DNA of 64,000 nt from Halapricum hydrolyticum (GCA_025517565.1 JAOPKD010000009.1:29269-93268); one strand, 5' to 3'; shown: positions 43,442-53,600, numbered from the stretch's first letter. The notes: a model not told the origin generated them from the sequence alone. Numbers and translations are program-made.

Positions 43442-44392
43442 CTATCGGCCTCCTGTACTGCTCGCCGTCCACGCATCGAGCAAGGGATCCGTGGTGGCCG
43501 CCACCGCCTCACCGTCAGCGGTGACGCCCGTTCCGACGCCCTCCGGGGTCGGCGTCGACGGCCCCGGTGTCGTCGGCTCCTCGCCGACCTGCGTGGCGCG
43601 TGCCGCGAGCAGCTGCCGCCAATACGCGAACGTCGTCTGGTAATACGCGCCGTCGTCGACGGGATAGACGAGCGTCTCGAAGTCCTCGCCGACGACCCGT
43701 GGGCCCATCCGAGTTTGCTCGCACTCGAGGTGATGGTCGGCGACCGTCGCGACTGGCTCGGTGAATTCGTTTCGTTCGTTTCGCGTAACGAGCACCGGGA
43801 TGTCGTACCCATCGGCGTAGGTCGCCAACCGGGCGAGAGTTCGGGCCTGGAGGGTTTTCGCGTGGGTCTCGCCAAGGGTATCGTCGGCGCGGTACTGGGC
43901 GTCGACGGCCGGCGCGACGATGAGGGCGGGCGTGTGGGGCGACGTGTCTTCGTCACGACCTGGCGCCACTCGACTGGACGCCCCGGCATCGACGGTGGAC
44001 CTCTGGATCGACTTGTTCACCGCTGCCGGGAGATCACAGACCGCGCCGTAGTGCTGGTAGGCGGTAAATCCGCGTGCCACGTGGATTCGGTTGAGTAACC
44101 GTTGACTGGGGGCTATCTGCGTCAGCGTGGCCGTCGTCGCATGGCCGTTTGCGTCAATCCAGAAAGCGGGCCCGTCGTGCAAGAGGAGATGATCGAGTAC
44201 CAATGACTGAAGGATCGGAACACCCCGATCACCGTCGACATCGAGGAGTGTGATACCGTCCTCAAGGGAGGGTAGCAGCATTCCGTCCGTCGCGGGATCG
44301 GCTTGATTAGCCAGATTCTGGTTGCGGTCAGCGCTCCGTGTTGGCTGGTCTACCGCCAATCGGTTCGACGTCGATGTGGAGCGGTCGGGCAT
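43442..44392 (-). CDS. RecA/RadA-superfamily-like protein lacking a clear Walker A
   Basis: 316 residues. The central region (DGDRGVPILQSLVLDHLLLH, then WIDANGHATTAT and IHVARGFTAYQHYGAV) resembles the RecA fold, and TPALIVAPAVDAQYRADD fits the later strands. No GxxxxGK[ST] loop is evident, so ATP hydrolysis is doubtful. The start at 44392 is used. As first gene of an operon with a small protein and polB, a recombination-mediator or repair-coupling role (as in bacterial ImuA-ImuB-DnaE2) is an attractive comparison, but unproven. Confidence 0.7.
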   Translation of the reverse strand: MPDRSTSTSNRLAVDQPTRSADRNQNLANQADPATDGMLLPSLEDGITLLDVDGDRGVPILQSLVLDHLLLHDGPAFWIDANGHATTATLTQIAPSQRLLNRIHVARGFTAYQHYGAVCDLPAAVNKSIQRSTVDAGASSRVAPGRDEDTSPHTPALIVAPAVDAQYRADDTLGETHAKTLQARTLARLATYADGYDIPVLVTRNERNEFTEPVATVADHHLECEQTRMGPRVVGEDFETLVYPVDDGAYYQTTFAYWRQLLAARATQVGEEPTTPGPSTPTPEGVGTGVTADGEAVAATTDPLLDAWTASSTGGR

Positions 44393-44618
44393 ACTCCAGT
44401 AGATGGCCACGTACCAGATAAGCCGCGGCGTGTCGCTTCCGCATTTCCAAGAAATGACTGAGTAATGCGGTACATCGGACTCAGGCGCTGGCTTTTGGCG
44501 ATCGTCCGAAGGTTTCCGAGAAGGCTTCCAGAATGACCTTGGTTCGGATGATTCGTAGCGAGTGGGCCCATCCTTCCAGGCTGGGTCTGAGCGACAACAC
44601 GGCCCCACAATCCAGGTG

Positions 44619-44762
44619 CTACGGCTTGTCTGGATGTTCCACCGCCTCTAGACCGGCTTCGATAATCTCTTGATAGGCTTCTTCGAGGTCCTTGTCCTCT
44701 TGTTCGGCGTAGTCTTTCACCCGCCCATTCAGTGTGTGCGAGATGTCGATGTTCGGTCGCAT
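44619..44762 (-). CDS. Small ribbon-helix-helix-like protein divergent from tnpB
   Basis: 47 residues: MRPNIDIS, then [20 protein letters not shown] (helix), then [12 protein letters not shown]. The strand-helix-helix pattern resembles ribbon-helix-helix DNA-binding antitoxin-like proteins, too short for a usual gene caller. It starts 38 bp from the divergent tnpB start. Similar tiny genes accompany haloarchaeal IS1341 elements; it may repress tnpB or control guide-RNA activity, which is inference. The 44393-44618 stretch to its left shows no other gene; it probably includes the element's left end. Confidence 0.6.
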   Translation of the reverse strand: MRPNIDISHTLNGRVKDYAEQEDKDLEEAYQEIIEAGLEAVEHPDKP

Positions 44763-44800
44763 CGTTTGTGTCCAAAAGACATTTAGACATTCAAGAACAA

Positions 44801-46117
44801 ATGTCTGTTGTCGTGAGGCGAACCAATACGTTCGCGGTGCGACCGCTCTCCGAGCAGGATGAGCAGCTGCTCCGCGAGCTGTTGGACGCCTCCGCCAGCC
44901 TCTGGAACGAACTGAACTACGAGCGCCGCCAGAACTTCTTCGACGGCGACTCCGTATGGGATACTGCCGACTACCGCAAACAGTACGTCGGTGTCCTCGG
45001 CTCCGCTACTGCCCAACAAGTCATCCGTAAGAACAGCGAGGCGTGGCGGTCGTTCTTCGCCGCCTGCGAAGATGGCGAGGACACAGCCCCTCCCGGTTAC
45101 TGGGGCAACGAGGAGGCCGGTAGAGAGTTGCGGACGTACATCCGTAATGACTCCTACACCATCGAAACTGGTGAACGGAGTCGCCTCGAAATCCCGGTCG
45201 GCCAAGACCTGAAAGAGGAGTACGGACTTGGCTACTACGACCGCCTACGGCTCGAAGTCTGTGGCGCTCCCAAGTGGGACGGCGAACAGGGCCGATTGGA
45301 ACTGTACTTCGACGAGATCGACGACACGTTCAGAGCCATTCAGCCTGTCACTGTCCCGGATTCTCGACAGGATTCACCACTAGCCGACGAATCGGCTGCT
45401 CTGGATGTAGGCGCGAACAACCTCGTCGCTTGTACCACCACCACCGGCCAGCAGTATCTCTACGAGGGACGCGACCTGTTCGCCCGCTTTCGTGAAACCA
45501 CCGAAGAAATCGCGAGGCTCCAATCGAAACTCCGAGAGGGCCGAAACAGCAGTCATCGGATTCGATCCCTGTACCGCAAGCGAACGCGCCGCCGCGACCA
45601 CGCCCAAGACGCTCTCGTGCGGAATTTGATCGAGCGACTATACGACGAAGGTGTCGATACGGTGTACGTCGGCGACCTTACGGACGTGTTGGTGGACTAC
45701 TGGAGCGCGGAAGTGAACGAGAAAACCCACCAGGTCTGGGCGTATCGCTCGTTCATCGATCGTCTCGCCACGACCGCCGAGGAGTACGGTATCACGGTCG
45801 AAGTCCGCTCAGAAGCATACACGACGGCGGAGTGTCCAGTGTGTGGCGAACGAGAGAAGACGGAGCGGGACGGCGACGTGTTCCGCTGTTCGTGTGGCTA
45901 TGAGGGCCACGCCGACCTCGGTGCGTCACGGACATTCCTCGAACGACAGGCTGGCGTGAATCTGGACGTCGGGTCGATGGCACGGCCTGTGCGCCTCAAG
46001 TGGGACGACCACATCTGGTCGGAGTTATCACGCTCTCCCGAGAGGGCCAGTCCCAACGAGGAGCGCACAAACCGGAGTACCCGCACGGGGAAACTTGCCT
46101 CCGTGGGTGCGGCATAG
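44801..46117 (+). CDS. tnpB: TnpB-family protein (IS1341-type)
   Basis: 438 residues. RuvC residues: D202 in ALDVGANN, D292 in VGDLTDVL (where most TnpBs have Glu) and D372 in HADLGAS. Zinc cysteines C345, C348, C363, C365. The second acidic residue being Asp is seen in other haloarchaeal family members; activity is plausible but less certain. It differs strongly from the tnpB at 5898, so the two belong to separate subfamilies. The element carries no tnpA. Confidence 0.88.
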   Translation: MSVVVRRTNTFAVRPLSEQDEQLLRELLDASASLWNELNYERRQNFFDGDSVWDTADYRKQYVGVLGSATAQQVIRKNSEAWRSFFAACEDGEDTAPPGYWGNEEAGRELRTYIRNDSYTIETGERSRLEIPVGQDLKEEYGLGYYDRLRLEVCGAPKWDGEQGRLELYFDEIDDTFRAIQPVTVPDSRQDSPLADESAALDVGANNLVACTTTTGQQYLYEGRDLFARFRETTEEIARLQSKLREGRNSSHRIRSLYRKRTRRRDHAQDALVRNLIERLYDEGVDTVYVGDLTDVLVDYWSAEVNEKTHQVWAYRSFIDRLATTAEEYGITVEVRSEAYTTAECPVCGEREKTERDGDVFRCSCGYEGHADLGASRTFLERQAGVNLDVGSMARPVRLKWDDHIWSELSRSPERASPNEERTNRSTRTGKLASVGAA

Positions 46118-46165
46118 CCAATATCCCCACCGGAGGAATCCCATTCCCCTAAGGATGGGAGGATG
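46030..46165 (+). ncRNA. Candidate guide (omega) RNA of the second TnpB element
   Basis: The tnpB 3' end contains a foldable segment (CCGCACGGGG...GTGGGTGCGG around 46081-46112). Just after the stop lies CCCATTCC-N5-GGATGGG (46140-46159, one bulged base), followed by AGGATGTCAA, a sequence typical of haloarchaeal IS1341 right ends. Boundaries are approximate. Confidence 0.5.
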
Positions 46166-46321
46166 TCAATGGGCGCGATCTGGGCAAGTGTACTAGTTGT
46201 CCCCAGTCCCGATACGCTTCGCCGTAGTGCTTCCGCGGTTCAGGAAAGCAACGAGATAGATGGCAGCCCGATCTCGGTCGTCGTGTTTTGCGGACGATTG
46301 ACTATCTCCGCTGGCGCTCAG

Positions 46322-46363
46322 TTAACCAACACATCGGATTTTCCGGGGCTGTTTGTTGGTTAA
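46322..46363. repeat. Inverted repeat TTAACCAAC, copy 3
   Basis: TTAACCAAC at 46322-46330 and GTTGGTTAA at 46355-46363, spacer 24 nt, 67 bp upstream of the SRAP ATG at 46430. Lies in the 312-bp gap 46118-46429 after the TnpB right end; the rest of that gap is unremarkable. Confidence 0.7.
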
Positions 46364-46429
46364 GAACATCGGCGCTGACGCGATTCCTGTGCGATTACGT
46401 TGAAGATGCTACCCTCCGAACTCCTCGGT

Positions 46430-47116
46430 ATGTGTGGCCGGAACTCGCTCTTCATCGACCAAGCAGACCTCGAGGCTCGCTTCGACGCCGAGGTCGTCGC
46501 GGACGGCGGGTACACACCCCGATACAACATCGCACCTGGTGAGGACCTCCACATCATCACGAACGAGGCCTCTGACGAGATCGACGCCTACCACTGGGGG
46601 CTGATTCCGTTCTGGGCGGACGAGCCCGAGGAGGGCATCATCAACGCTCGCTCCGAGACTGCCGACGAGAAGAGCGCGTTCAAGCGGGCGTGGGAATCAC
46701 GTCCCTGCCTCGTCCCCTCGTCAGGGTTCTACGAATGGAAATCGCCGAACGGCGGGTCGAAGCAGCCCTACCGGATTTACCGGGAGGACGACCCCGTATT
46801 CGCGATGGCCGGGCTCTGGGACGTCTGGGAAGGCGACGACGAGAGGATCTCGTGCGTCACGATTCTCACGACGGAGCCAAACGACCTGATGAACTCAATC
46901 CACGACCGGATGCCGGTCGTCCTCCCGCAGGACGCGGAATCTGACTGGCTCACCGCAGACCCGGACACCCGCAAGGAACTGTGCCAGCCGTATCCGAAGG
47001 ACGATTTGGACGCCTACGAGATCTCGACGCGGGTCAACAACCCTGGCAACGACGATCCTCAGGTCATCGAGCCGCTGGACCACGAGCAATCGGGCCTCGG
47101 CGAGTTCAGTTCCTGA
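46430..47116 (+). CDS. SRAP-domain protein (YedK/HMCES-like)
   Basis: 228 residues. Cys2 directly after the start Met (MCGRN), Asn in RYNIAPG, Glu102 in GFYEW and His in SIHDRMPVVL form the SRAP active site, which crosslinks to abasic sites in single-stranded DNA and so shields them during replication. The start must be 46430 because Cys2 has to become N-terminal; an upstream in-frame ATG at 46400 is rejected. It converges on the second orc1 gene. Position among replication genes fits DNA damage tolerance. Confidence 0.92.
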   Translation: MCGRNSLFIDQADLEARFDAEVVADGGYTPRYNIAPGEDLHIITNEASDEIDAYHWGLIPFWADEPEEGIINARSETADEKSAFKRAWESRPCLVPSSGFYEWKSPNGGSKQPYRIYREDDPVFAMAGLWDVWEGDDERISCVTILTTEPNDLMNSIHDRMPVVLPQDAESDWLTADPDTRKELCQPYPKDDLDAYEISTRVNNPGNDDPQVIEPLDHEQSGLGEFSS

Positions 47117-47134
47117 TAGCTGACGGGGTCACGG

Positions 47135-48163
47135 TCACTGCATCGGCGACGCAGCTGCCGAATCGACGAGCGAGTACTCTCGGTCTCGGCTCGTCCCTTC
47201 CGCCTCAAGGAGGTTGTACTGCTCCATTTTCGAGAGGTACGTGCGGATTGTCCGCTTCGTCCGCGGATCATCGACGTCCTCGGAATAGCGCTCGTGAATC
47301 TCGCTCGGCCCGACCGGGCCGTGCTCGCGAACGATGTCGTAGACGACGCGCTGGTGCGGCGTGAGCGAGTCGAGGCTCTTCTGCTTGATCTGGGCCCGAG
47401 CATCCTCGGCGGCGTCCAGGAGAATGTCGTCGGTGATGCGCTCGTGGTTCTCGCGATCGGCCTTGCCGGCGGCCGTTCGAAGGATGCCGATTGCGAGGCG
47501 GGCGTCGCCGGCGGCTGCGTCGGCGATCCGGTAGAGCTGGTCGTCGGTGATGACGTCCTCGTCGAGCCCCCACTTCGCCCGCGCACTCAGAATGTCGTAC
47601 AGCTGCTCGTCGTGGTACTTGTCCATCCGGACGTGCTCGCTGGAGCGCAGTCGGCTCACGAGGCGGTCGTCGACGCGGCTGAACAGCTCCTCTTCCTTGT
47701 TCGCGATGCAGATGATTGCGAACTGCGGGAGGCTGTGGAGGTCGTAAATGACGCTGGGGTCTTCGAGCTGGTCGACCTCGTCGAGGATGACGACGGTTCG
47801 CGGGCCGTCATGCTGCTGGAGGCGATCGACGAGTTCGTCGTGGGGCGTCGACTGCCGGTGGATATCGATGGTCGCGCCGAGGTCGTCGAGGATCTGGTAG
47901 AGCGTCCGAAATCGGGTGTAGTTACGCCAGCAGTTGACGTAGATGGCCTCGACGTCGAGGACCTCTTCTCGAAGTCGTTCCGTGACGAACTTCGAGATGC
48001 ACGTCTTCCCCGTTCCGCTGGGTCCGGTGACGATAGCGGTGTCGGCGGGTTCTCCGTTCGTGATGGGCTCGAGAACGCTGGAAAGGTGGTTGACTTCGGC
48101 GTCGCGATGCTCAACTTCCCGAGGGACGAACCCGGCGCGGAGAACGCGAGCATCGCGGATCAT
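47135..48163 (-). CDS. Orc1/Cdc6-type replication initiator (second)
   Basis: 342 residues. Walker A GPSGTGKT (47-54), Walker B VVILDEVDQL, and a C-terminal winged helix (LTPHQRVVYDIVREHGPVGPSEIHERY). It is shorter than the first Orc1 and lacks its N-terminal extension. Haloarchaea keep many origin-specific Orc1 paralogues; a separate box preference is expected. It may recognise the GGAAAC/GTTTCC-type sites just upstream (48211-48304). Confidence 0.92.
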   Translation of the reverse strand: MIRDARVLRAGFVPREVEHRDAEVNHLSSVLEPITNGEPADTAIVTGPSGTGKTCISKFVTERLREEVLDVEAIYVNCWRNYTRFRTLYQILDDLGATIDIHRQSTPHDELVDRLQQHDGPRTVVILDEVDQLEDPSVIYDLHSLPQFAIICIANKEEELFSRVDDRLVSRLRSSEHVRMDKYHDEQLYDILSARAKWGLDEDVITDDQLYRIADAAAGDARLAIGILRTAAGKADRENHERITDDILLDAAEDARAQIKQKSLDSLTPHQRVVYDIVREHGPVGPSEIHERYSEDVDDPRTKRTIRTYLSKMEQYNLLEAEGTSRDREYSLVDSAAASPMQ

Positions 48164-48210
48164 CGTTGCTTGATAGACTGGTTTTCTGGCTAGTACTAAA
48201 AACGTGACCG

Positions 48211-48304
48211 GGTTGCTTCCGGAAACACCCCATTTAGCTCCCTCGAACCTAACTAAATCCTCGCGCAGTAACGCGATTCCTGTTCGTGGAAACTCAAGGT
48301 TTCC
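48211..48304. other. ORB-like motifs upstream of the second orc1
   Basis: CTTCCGGAAACACCCC at about 48217-48232 combines a dyad half and a C-string as in archaeal origin boxes. A GGAAAC-N5-GTTTCC inverted repeat is at 48288-48304. The three GTTTCC boxes left of the first orc1 have a related core. A minor origin or autoregulatory site is possible; only one C-string copy is present, so the call is weak. Confidence 0.4.
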
Positions 48305-48322
48305 GGGATTTCCGGAATCAGG

Positions 48323-48682
48323 TCACGGGCGGGAACTCGTCACACCGGGATTTTGCCAGTCGTCGGCTTCGTGTTCACTCCAGGGGATGAGGTATACTCC
48401 GTTGTCTGCGCGACTTTGACAGTCCAGCTCATCCATCAAGTTGTTCCACCGTTCTTCGATCGTATTGCCGGACTGCTCGAGGAGTGACTTATCGAGTTCG
48501 TCGATCAGCTGCTCTTGGAGTTTCTGGTGTCGTTCGCTTCCGTACTCGCCAAAGACACCCTCATATCCTTCCCCTCGGAGTAGCCGAACGAGTGTCGTGA
48601 TACGGAGGGCCCGGTCCTCGCTTATGTCAAACTCCTCTTCTAGTCGCATACACATCCTGCCAGCCCAATCAGATGCGCCCAT
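48323..48682 (-). CDS. Hypothetical helical protein
   Basis: About 119 residues from the ATG at 48682. Helical, acidic (ALRITTLVRLLRGEGYEGVFGEYG, QLIDELDKSLLEQSGNTIEERWNN in part). No known domain. It is 46 bp from the next gene upstream on the same strand, so they may form an operon. The in-frame extension upstream to 48805 overlaps the next gene and is rejected. Confidence 0.6.
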   Translation of the reverse strand: MGASDWAGRMCMRLEEEFDISEDRALRITTLVRLLRGEGYEGVFGEYGSERHQKLQEQLIDELDKSLLEQSGNTIEERWNNLMDELDCQSRADNGVYLIPWSEHEADDWQNPGVTSSRP

Positions 48683-48728
48683 ACTCCCCCCTCTTGTCGT
48701 CAGTATAATAGATGTTCGTGGGCCCAGA

Positions 48729-49184
48729 CTAGAAGCAGTCAGGACATTCCCATACGTACCCTCGACTCTTTCGCCGGTCGCTTTTTGGCATTTGAAGAGA
48801 CTCACAGAGGCCGCAGGTCTTGAATTCGGCCTCGGGAATTAGTTCTATGAGCTCCTCCTTCCAGATCCGAATTTCAGCCGTCTTGATGTTGTTTCGTTCG
48901 TTCTCTACCGTGGAACTGTTCCTGTTGAATTCCCACTCTCGATTTTCGTTACGGCGCCATTCTGCCAATATTCGGAGAAGTTCGTCTTGTTCGTCCACGC
49001 CATCAAGATCCTCCTGGCAATCCTCCACGACATCCCTCCGAATTTTCGGTTCCACCTTGTCCCAGACCGCCGGTGTGCTTCCATCTCCTTCGTGCCGCTC
49101 TTCCTGTCGTTTTTGCTCCTCTTCCAGCTCCTCGATTCTGGCATCAAGAGACTCCCGTATCGGGGCGAGATCGGGAATACTCAT
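48729..49184 (-). CDS. Hypothetical coiled-coil protein with C-terminal zinc ribbon
   Basis: 151 residues from the ATG at 49184. An N-terminal coiled coil (LDARIEELEEEQKRQEERHE) and a C-terminal zinc knuckle pair (CGLC and CPDC) suggest nucleic-acid or protein binding. No family recognised. Same strand as the two neighbouring unknown genes between the second orc1 and the defence operon. Confidence 0.62.
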   Translation of the reverse strand: MSIPDLAPIRESLDARIEELEEEQKRQEERHEGDGSTPAVWDKVEPKIRRDVVEDCQEDLDGVDEQDELLRILAEWRRNENREWEFNRNSSTVENERNNIKTAEIRIWKEELIELIPEAEFKTCGLCESLQMPKSDRRKSRGYVWECPDCF

Positions 49185-49284
49185 ACGAAGATACCACGAC
49201 TGGAACGTCATAATATTCTGGTGCTGTACCGCTTCTGGCTGGTTTAAACAGGTGTTGCGGATCGCCGGATTCTATCGTGTTCAG

Positions 49285-50259
49285 CTATTCTCTGGGAATC
49301 AGGTGTCGTTTGACTTCTCTGGAGCAATGATTGCAGAGTGCCGCTGGCATCGGGAGCGTATCTAGGGAGAATTGCCGGGTGTCGCCTGAACGGGCTTCAT
49401 GACCACAGACGGTCGTCCCCGTTTCATTCCGTACGAGGTGGTACTTCGCCTTTCCCGATTGGCGGAGCGAGAATGCAGATTCGTCTTCTGTGGGATAATC
49501 GTCGTCTACAATATCTTCGACCGTTGCCGAGGAGATCCAGTATCTGCTGAGATCCGTCCACCAGGTGTTTGAGCATCGAATTTGCTGGCGGAAGAGCTGC
49601 CGGTAATCAACCGTGAACCGTTGCGAATCCTGCTGGATGAGGTCATCGGTGTGGAACTCGAGTGTCCGTGGGGATCGCTCCCCCCTGTTTGATTCAGGTT
49701 TCAACTCGATGGTCCACTCCGTTTTGACGTACGCTCCTCCGGTGTATTCGACAGTGTCTGCGCTGACAGACTTTGTACGGTCACGAAGCCAACGAACGGT
49801 CGGTGGACGGACCTTCTCAGTGAGTTGCTCTGAGAAGATGTCGTGTAGCAGTTCATCTGTGGTGAGTGCGTCTTCGAGGGCGGTTCCGAGTTCTTGAGGG
49901 GCCGTCTGGTTCGTATAGTTCTCTGCCTGTGCGATGAGTGTCTCTCGGGCTTCGGCAATCCCATCGACGGTCAACCAGAATCCGTACGGTTCGTGACCAT
50001 CGGTGAGCACTTCGCCATCGGTGAGCCGAACCAGCATCGGCCGGATATGGTCAGGTGCCGGAAACAGATGTAACTGGTATTGGTCGGTGACCGGGACTAC
50101 TGGATAGGGGAACTCTTCTCTAGAGGGTACTCCCCTCTCTTTACGGGGTATGGAGAAGTCTTCCAGTTCTGCTAGCGGAACGTGCCTCGGCATACACTCC
50201 GGGATACGTTCCCAGTACGTCCCATACCGGTGGTCGCGAGGACCGCGATTAATTTGCAT
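49285..50259 (-). CDS. Hypothetical protein, unknown function
   Basis: 324 residues, acidic with a mixed alpha/beta pattern. A C-terminal cysteine/histidine cluster (CGHEA, CNHC) could bind zinc. No domain recognised. It is divergent from the defence operon (143-bp gap, with TTATAAC near 50364 as possible promoter), so it may be a regulator or accessory protein for it; this rests on position alone. Confidence 0.6.
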   Translation of the reverse strand: MQINRGPRDHRYGTYWERIPECMPRHVPLAELEDFSIPRKERGVPSREEFPYPVVPVTDQYQLHLFPAPDHIRPMLVRLTDGEVLTDGHEPYGFWLTVDGIAEARETLIAQAENYTNQTAPQELGTALEDALTTDELLHDIFSEQLTEKVRPPTVRWLRDRTKSVSADTVEYTGGAYVKTEWTIELKPESNRGERSPRTLEFHTDDLIQQDSQRFTVDYRQLFRQQIRCSNTWWTDLSRYWISSATVEDIVDDDYPTEDESAFSLRQSGKAKYHLVRNETGTTVCGHEARSGDTRQFSLDTLPMPAALCNHCSREVKRHLIPRE

Positions 50260-50402
50260 TGTGAGTAGACCGATTACCCCCAGTCACTTAGTATTCAGGG
50301 GGTAGTGGGGGGAGGGGCTATAGAAGAACCCACATACTACAAATCGGGGACTTAGACTAAGTAAAGGTTATAACATTCCCGCTAGGTGATGTGACTATCC
50401 AG

Positions 50403-50630
50403 ATGACTCAGAAGACAATTGGACAGAACACCGGCCAATCGGGTCGGGTGAATCTGTCGGGACCCGAACTCGACCAATTCGATGCGGAGGTTGGGGACGC
50501 TATCAAGGTCGATGTCGCGGAGTCGAAGGGGATCGCCAAGGCGATTATCGAGAACAGCACGGAGTGTGAATTCGTAATCGTATCCAAACCAGAAGCTGAT
50601 TCCTCACCCACGGAGGAAATCGATGAGTAG
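50403..50630 (+). CDS. AbrB-like small DNA-binding protein
   Basis: 75 residues from ATG at 50403. SGRVNLSGPELDQF resembles the start of AbrB/SpoVT swapped-hairpin domains, followed by DAIKVDV and an acidic tail. It overlaps the DUF499 ATPase by 8 nt, so translation is coupled. Such a protein at the head of a defence operon would most likely autoregulate it. It could also act as an antitoxin, but no toxin gene is evident. Confidence 0.7.
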   Translation: MTQKTIGQNTGQSGRVNLSGPELDQFDAEVGDAIKVDVAESKGIAKAIIENSTECEFVIVSKPEADSSPTEEIDE

Positions 50631-53600
50631 TGAGTACCCCTCTCTCTTCGAAAGCTGTCAGCCACGAGACGACGTCTTAGACGGCTCGCTCCAGGAGGAA
50701 CAGTTCGCTGCGAAACTCTCGACTGTCGTCCACAACCCTGAGAAGGCAGCACCAGTCTATCGAGACCCCGACTCGTTCTACGATATGACCTATCCCACGG
50801 AGGGCCTCCGCACGCTGCTCTCCAATCTCACGGGGCGTTTCTTGGCGACCACAAAGTACGACCCCGGCTCGTATACTTCGAGCATTCTCTGTCTCGACAC
50901 ACGGTTCGGTGGTGGGAAAACGCACGACCTCATCGCCTCTTACCATCTTGCTGAGAACCCCGTAGATATTGACGACCTCTCGCACTACCTGCTGGACGGC
51001 GACGAGGAGCTTGCGGCCGACTATCAAGATGCGGTGGCAGAGGGCCTCGATATTGCGACGGGGGTCTTCATCGGAACGAAGGCTGATAGCAAGGATGCCC
51101 GCCATGCCGACGACGATCCGGATGCTCCGAATACCCGGACGATGTGGGGTGAACTCGCGTACCAGCTCTATGGGCTCGATGGCTACGAGTACCTCAAGGA
51201 CTACGACCAAGACCGGGACGCCCCCGGTGAGGGGACCCTCTCGAAACTCTTCGCTCAGCACGACCAGCCGGCCCTCATTCTGATCGACGAAATCGCCGAC
51301 TACATGAACAAAGCCGCGGGCACGCCTGTCGGCGACAAGACGCTCGCCGATCAGACGCTTTCGTTCGTGATGGCGCTCCTCGAAGCGGCTGCCGAATCGG
51401 AGCACGTCACGGTCGTCTACTCTATCGCGGATACGGCCTTTGGTGAGCAGGCTGACCGGGTTCGTGATGGCGTCCGTGATCACATTGAGGAGGTCAATGA
51501 GATTGGCCGGCGGCAGCACAAGACGGTCACACCGACCGACGAAAACGAGATCGGACAAGTCCTTCAACACCGTCTCTTCTCGGAAGTTCCAGAAAACGCC
51601 GCGCGCGAAGCCGCCGACTCATACTTCCAATTCTATGATCAGGAAGACCGGCAGTATCCACAGGAAGCCACCGACGCTGGCTACGTGGATGTTCTCGCTC
51701 GCGAGTACCCCTTCCATCCCTCCTTAATCGACGCTCTCACGGACAAGATCGATACAATCCCTCGATTCCAGCGCACGCGTGATGCCCTCCGCTTGCTTGC
51801 TCGAGCCGTCTACTACCTCTGGAATCACCAGCCCGACAGTTACGACCGCCACTGGATTCGGATCTACGACCTCACAGTCGCTGATGACGATCCTGGCGGT
51901 GGGATTCAGACGATCCTTCGTGAGCGCCTATTCGACTTCGTCGATCTCGGTCCCGCAGTGACCGCCGACATCTACGACGACGATGGTACCGCGCACGCCC
52001 AGCTTGAGGACCGAAAATGGACCGAAAACGGTCTCCCACCTCTCGGTACCCATCTGACGACGACAGTTCTCTGGCACAGCCTTGCATACGGAGAACAGGC
52101 TGCAGGCCTAACTCACGCCGATCTGAACCTCGCTATCGGCCACCCCGATCTGAACTTCGACGACTACGATGCCGCCCTATCCGCACTCCGGGGCGACGAT
52201 ATGGACGTCGCGTGTTACTTCCTCTACGAGGAAGAGCGCCTCCGATTCAAGCAAGAACCAAATCTGATCCGGATCATCGACCAGCGGATCGAGTCTACTC
52301 CCGAAGCGAGCGCTCATTCGCGTTTCCAGAACCGTCTCACCTCGAAGGAAATCGGCGATGGTGGCTTCCAGCCGGTGGAGTTCCCTGAATCGCCGGCGGA
52401 CTTACCGGATACCCCGGATACGCCGAAGCTCGCGGTGATGCATCCGGACACCGCTGCTGTCGAAGACGGCGGCGATACGCCGCCAAATCGTGTGACTCAG
52501 CTCTACGAGCAGCAAGCCGCAAAACACGAGGGAGAGACTGAGACGCGAATCTACAAGAACTACGCTCTGTTCCTCGCCCCTGACGCTGATCGAATGGATG
52601 CGGCAATCGACGAGGCTCGGCGTCTCGAGGCTATAGAGGCCCTGCTTGATAGCCCCGAACAGAAAGCCGACCTCTCCTCGGAACAAATCGAGGAGCTTCG
52701 AGAACGGAGCGACGAGGCACAGCTGATGCTCGGAGAGCTCGTTCGGAACGTCTACCGGCACCTCTACTACCCTGACCGGGACGGGCTTACCCACATCACC
52801 ATCGGTGCGACCGAATCCAACGGCGGGACGACACTGGTCGACGCTGTCCAGACAACGCTCGAGGATAAGATCGTGAAACGCGACGCCGGCGCTCGTGGGT
52901 CCGCTCACGTCCAACAGAAACTCTGGCAGCAGACCCAGGACGCTATGTCCACCGAAGCGCTGGTCAACCAATACGCGAAGAAGCCGGGGCTGGACTACCT
53001 CTTCAGCACAAAACCGATTCGAGAGACTGTCTCCTCCCTCGTTAGTGACCACGGGTACGCATACTGGGATGGCGAGTCTGGGACAGCGTACTGGGTCGGG
53101 ACAGCGGAGCCTGAAACGTGGCCGCATCCGGAACCGTTCGCGAAATCTCCCGATGTCGAGACCTCGATTCGGGACAGCGATGTCCAAATCGGGAGTGCAT
53201 TCGTCGTTTATCGAGATATCGACGCGCTCGTCGACGACCACCTCGACGAAATCGACCGGCCAGAACAGACGGTTGCTACCTGTGCCGAGTGTGGGGCGGA
53301 GGTTGAAAACCCAGAAGGAAGCGAACCCTACTACTGTGAGGAACACCAGTCCGATACGACCTGTAGCTCCTGCGGAAAAGAGGTCGCTAGCGAGCAGCTG
53401 CTGGACGCACGCGGACGCTGCGAGGAATGCCAGCCAGACGAATCCTGGGAGGCGAGCAAGAAGATGATGTCCGCTTCGCGGGCGTTCTCAGAGGTTCGTC
53501 GCGATGCGGAATCGAAGGCCGGAACTGACCGGACGCCGCTGCTTGAAGAGGTGACCATCCAGGTCGGTGGGGACGAACCTTTCCAAGCGGCCAAGTTCAT

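Larger units (their letters stand above)
44619..46165 (+). mobile_element. Second IS1341-type element (RHH-like gene + tnpB)
   Basis: It consists of a divergent small gene, tnpB and the right-end hairpin. It is inserted between the RecA-like/polB operon promoter region and the SRAP gene. A hairpin-like CCCATCC...GGCTGGG stretch at about 44568-44586 may mark its left end. It probably needs a Y1 transposase supplied elsewhere. Confidence 0.55.

Noticed and set aside
44393..44608. N-terminal extension of the RecA-like gene
   Set aside because: The extra 72 residues are not protein-like and run toward the TnpB element end; the ATG at 44392 is preferred.
47294..48193. 299-residue frame antisense to the second orc1
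   Set aside because: Shadow of the Orc1/Cdc6 gene, which has intact Walker motifs.
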